Source: Temnopleurus reevesii (lineage: Eukaryota > Echinodermata > Echinoidea > Temnopleuroida > Temnopleuridae). Taken from it: DNA of 34,477 bases. Below the pieces are notes generated by a model. The model was not told the origin of the DNA, ran no database searches, and worked only from the letters and a program-made list of their open reading frames with translations. Below are positions 30,813 to 34,477 of this stretch, piece after piece. A program made the translations under genes and the position numbers. The stretch covers positions 1 to 34,477 of the forward strand of contig BQKZ01006736.1 of the NCBI GenBank assembly GCA_036244855.1. Direction: 5' to 3'. How positions within the stretch are numbered: position 1 is the stretch's first letter; every line of letters begins with the position of its first letter.

Positions 30813-31430
30813 GGTTTGTCTTAGGGGAAATTTGACTGACGTACAATAAATAACCCAGGTTTTGAATGATTTATTCATAACATTTATTATGACTTAAGAT
30901 AAGCTATCTATCCTTCGGCAGAGTTAGCTACAGTCAACTCTGCTCAGGTCAAACTTCTCTTTTCCAAATAACTGACTTTAAGTTGAAGTGATTTCATGGA
31001 ACGAATCCTATAAAACCTGATTTACCTCTTTTTTTAATTTCTCCTAAGTTGAACTATGTTTTTTTTTTGTCCCAAAAGATTCAAATTAGGCAAAGTTTCA
31101 AACAGGTTCACAAGACCACAACTGCTATTTTGCCTGTGACCAGCTTTCAACTGGATTCCGTTAAATTCATTTTTTCCCAGTAAAAGATGTATGTGGGGGT
31201 AGTATAGGTTTTCATTTAATAAGAAGTAAAGGTGTGGGTTGCGAAAGATGATACAAACCAGTGATCATCTGCTGTTCAAGTGTCACTACTCATCCGGTAC
31301 ATGTGTATAATATGGCAGGATGCAAGCTAGTGTGATACAATTTCTTTGAAAGTTCATTGCGGACAATATGTCATTAAAGAATGGAATTCTTTCCTTGAAA
31401 TGCCAAGTGCGCTAATAAAGTGGCTGCCGG

Positions 31431-31534
31431 GCTAAAGCCAGGGTAATAATGCTGCAATTGTAGAGCGCTTAGAGAATTCTAATAAAGAGTTGATAAGCGC
31501 TATATAAAAGCTGTGTATTATTATTATTATTATT
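31431..31534. mobile_element. SINE-like element with ATT tail
   Basis: GGCTAAAGCCAGGGTAATAA, GTAGAGCGCTTAGAGAATTC, GTTGATAAGCGCTATATAAA and (ATT)n. It shares its tail with 26781-26829. Confidence 0.7.
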
Positions 31535-31539
31535 AAAGA

Positions 31540-32650
31540 CATTGTCACATATTACTTTGCACAATTTAAAGAATTCTCAAACCGAGCTGTCCGTCCTATC
31601 TAAATATATTCAGATAGATGAAAAATCAACAGAGGATCCAAAAATAAAGAAAGTTATTCATGCACTATCAAGATATCAATGTACATTGAATTAAAGCGTC
31701 AGGATGATGCATTAATTCCAGTACAAAGCCTATCTGCCTATGGAGGCAACGTTTTAGATTTTCGTTTGTTTCAAGTACTAAACGTTGTTTTTAAAGCCTA
31801 ATATTTTCCCAGTGTAGCTTATATGCACCATCAATCTTTCAGATAACCTCCATCATCTGGCAGTTGAGAATTTTTTTAATGAAAACAATGTTAAACAATG
31901 GCGTTAAGTGAAATATATTCACTTCCTTTCTCATTGTGAAGAGCAATCTTCGCTTGCAAATGATGAAAATAGATTGACAGGACTTGGAAAGTGATACTTC
32001 ATGTATTATGTAGTTTTGAAGAAGAGTTGCAATTAGAATCTTGAAGACAGCATCACACCATGGGCTTGTCAGATAAATAATGCAATTATCAAAGCATATG
32101 ATAGATATGAGAGTCTAATGAAGAAAAACTACAGTTTTCGAACTTTCCTGTTGTATTTTTTTATAATGTTCAGGTAAATAAAGCATTGTCTGCCCTTTAT
32201 TAAAAAGATTCCACCTATACCAGCACATTTAAAGTGCAAATGTTCAAATCAATATTTCAAAATGTTATCATTCATCCAATCTTTAAATTTCTTTCACATT
32301 TTAGTTTTCAGAGTGAGGTTATAGTGGGACACTTTATTAGAGACATCAGAAAACAACATGACTGGCAATTGAACATTAAGTGATGCGCAACAATAAAAAT
32401 CGGCTTTATTGTAATTACATTAAACAAGAGGTGCAAATTTCTATTTGAATTCATAATGAATGTTGTATCAAGTTAACATCCCCATGTTATGCAGAGGAAG
32501 AATATTGGGTATGGTTTACAGTGTTGGCTGAATGTTTCTGCTTCTTGGCGCATTTTTAACCCATCTCTTTCAATTTCCCGCTCATACTCTCCCTCAATCT
32601 CCTCCCCCTCCCCCTCTTTCTATTTACTATTCTAACTCACATTCTCCACA
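31540..32650. other. Intergenic, nothing identifiable
   Basis: No coding potential, inverted repeat or tandem structure that I could support. Confidence 0.5.
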
Positions 32651-32657
32651 CCTCCCT

Positions 32658-32684
32658 CTTTCTCTCTCTCTCTCTCTCTCTCTG

Positions 32685-32712
<28 letters not shown>
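32658..32712. repeat. CT dinucleotide microsatellite
   Basis: Two CT runs separated by GC at about 32684, inside a longer pyrimidine-rich stretch (32585-32720). Confidence 0.95.
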
Positions 32713-32716
<4 letters not shown>

Positions 32717-32746
32717 CCTGTTCCCATTTCTGCTACATGTACCATA

Positions 32747-33000
32747 TTCTGCCCTACTCTGACAAAAGGAAGCAACTCTGAATTTTATCAAAATTGACTT
32801 TTTCCTTGATTTGAATTATTTAAGGTGTCCTCTATAATATAGTGAAAGAATTTAGGTAAAATAATCCCTAGTTACCAAGATATAGACATATCAAAAGGAA
32901 GCAACTCCACATATTTCATTGGAAATGGAAAACACGTTTTCTTGATTTACTACAAAACATGTTTCCCAGAGTTGCTTCCTTTTGTCAGAATAGGGCAGAA
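32747..33000. mobile_element. 254-bp MITE with 34-bp terminal inverted repeats
   Basis: TTCTGCCCTACTCTGACAAA then AGGAAGCAACTCTG at the left is inverted at the right end with a single mismatch. AAAAGGAAGCAACTC occurs again internally at 32894. Confidence 0.9.
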
Positions 33001-33069
33001 TTGTTCTAACACACATTCTCACCACAGTTTCCTTTATTTCACATTTCTCCCAACTCTCTTTTTGTTTAA

Positions 33070-34370
33070 CATTTTCTCTGGGAACTTGAGATCCTGTATC
33101 AATTTCTACAGTAATTTCATCTCTGTCTCTCCCATTTCTGTATCTGCTATCCCTCTTTATTACATTGTATTGTATGGAATCTTGTAATATATATTCAATG
33201 AAGACAGAACATTTACCCTCAGGTGGACACTAATTAATTAGCCATGTGTCCATATGTCAAGTTACATCGGTAAGATGACACTGTTTATCACTGGGAACTT
33301 CCATAGTGCATCAAATCAATTTCTACAATCTTTCCATCTCTGCCTCTTTAGAGTCCTGTGTCTGCTATCCCTCTGTATTGCATTGTATTGTTTGTAACCT
33401 TGTAATATATATTCATGAAAACAGAACATTTACCTTCAGGTGGACACTAATTAATTAGCCATGTGTCCCTATGCCACGTTACATCAGTAAGATGATACTA
33501 TTTATCTCTGGGTACTTTCAAACTGCATCAATTTCTACAGTAATTTTATCTCTGTCTCCCCCTTTTCTGCATCTGCTATCCCTCTTTATTGCATTGTATA
33601 GACTGGTGTGGAATCTTGTAATATATATTTATTAAAACAGCACATTTACCTTCAGGTGGACACTAATTAATTAGCCATGTGTCCTTATGCCAAGTTACAT
33701 CAGTAAACTGATACTGTTTTATCTCTGGGAACTTCCAAAGTGTATAAATTTCTACAATCTTTACATCTCTGCCTCTTTAAAGTTCTTTTCTGCTATCCCT
33801 CTGTATTGCATTGTATTGTGTGGAATCTTGTAATACATATTCAATGAAATAGAACATTCACATTCAGGTGGACACTAATTGATTAGCAATGTGTCCATAT
33901 GCCAAGTTACATCAGTAAGATGACACTGTTTATCTCTGGGAACTTCTAAACTACATCAATTTCTACAATCTTTACATCTCTGCCCCTTAAAAGTTCTGTG
34001 TCTGCTATATCTCTGTATTGCATTGTATTGTGTGGAATCTTGGTAATACAGTGGAATCTTGTAATACAGCGGATTCTCGTTATAAAGATGTCGGATATAG
34101 CGAGATATCTGCTATAACAAGGTGATTTTATTGGTCCCAGCTCTTTATAGTTCTTTGGGGTTTTTTACCCTGATATATAACAGTTTTTTTAACCTGATAT
34201 AACAAGGTAATTTTTCTGATCCCAAGGACCTTGTTATAAAGAGGTTTCACTGTATATATTCATTACAACAGGACATTTACCTTCAGGTGAACACTAATTA
34301 ATTAGCCATGTGGCTGGACGTTCTGATGCCAAGTTATATCAGTAAGATGACACTCAAAACACATACCAAG
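33070..34370. repeat. Tandem array, about 215 bp period, five or more units
   Basis: GGTGGACACTAATTAATTAG (or close) is at 33222, 33439, 33655, 33867 and 34286. Each unit also holds TATCCCTCT(T/G)TATTGCATTG, GGAATCTTGTAATATATATT and GCCAAGTTACATCAGTAAGA. The last spacing is longer because of the insertion at 34049-34252. Confidence 0.95.
34049..34252. mobile_element. Mariner/pogo-like MITE inserted at TA in the tandem array
   Basis: Ends CAGTGGAATCTTG and GAGGTTTCACTG with CTCGTTATAAAGA / TTGTTATAAAGAG inner motifs, flanked by TA (34047-34048, 34253-34254). The surrounding array units lack it. Confidence 0.85.
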
Positions 34371-34477
34371 GATTTCATCCAAGTGTTAAATGTCAGTGCA
34401 AGCATCTGTAGGCTCTCAGCATTACTCTTTCATTAAATCGTTGAAGTCTTTGTTATGGCAGCATTGAAGTACATCCA

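Noticed and set aside
32532..32762. Ser/Leu-rich plus frame
   Set aside because: Translation of the CT microsatellite and pyrimidine-rich flank.
1..34477. tRNA, rRNA, CRISPR array or prokaryotic operon structure
   Set aside because: None seen on either strand; the spliced genes and repeat content are those of an animal nuclear genome.

Overview
This is eukaryotic, AT-rich, intron-rich animal DNA. It holds no prokaryotic operons, ribosome binding sites or CRISPR array. Two spliced protein-coding genes are recognisable. On the minus strand are the first six coding exons of a USP5-type ubiquitin hydrolase (isopeptidase T); the rest lies beyond position 1. On the plus strand is a complete coding sequence for a CDCA3 (Tome-1)-like cell-cycle protein. 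They are head to head, with start codons at 13926 and 15226. The gene content, the very many short fold-back elements and the frequent ACATGTAC words suggest a marine deuterostome, most likely an echinoderm such as a sea urchin. The species call is inference.

Layout. 1-1500: decayed USP5 exon copy split by a fold-back element, then a LINE tail. 1513-4085: USP5 exons 6 and 5, with three decayed fragments of exon 6, a truncated twin of exon 5, a TTAA-flanked piggyBac-like element and about 0.8 kb of GAT repeats. 4550-9120: intron filled by a degenerate array of about 250 bp units, with exon 4 present twice on either side of a single ambiguous base at 8283. 9863-13926: exons 3, 2 and 1, with fold-back elements and a 561-base gap (13191-13751). 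13927-15198: shared promoter and untranslated region. 15226-23718: CDCA3 coding exons with a 7 kb last intron. 23719-34477: no recognisable gene; tandem duplications, inverted-repeat elements, SINE-like tails and a 215 bp array.

The two genes probably share regulatory DNA. USP5 disassembles unanchored polyubiquitin chains. CDCA3 is a mitotic-entry factor whose vertebrate form is itself degraded through the ubiquitin system. The same divergent pair is adjacent on human chromosome 12p13.31, so the arrangement looks anciently conserved. The other striking theme is repeated partial exon duplication inside USP5: exon 4 twice, exon 5 twice, exon 6 with three relics. Several of the mobile elements can be placed precisely because an unoccupied copy of the target exists in the same window.
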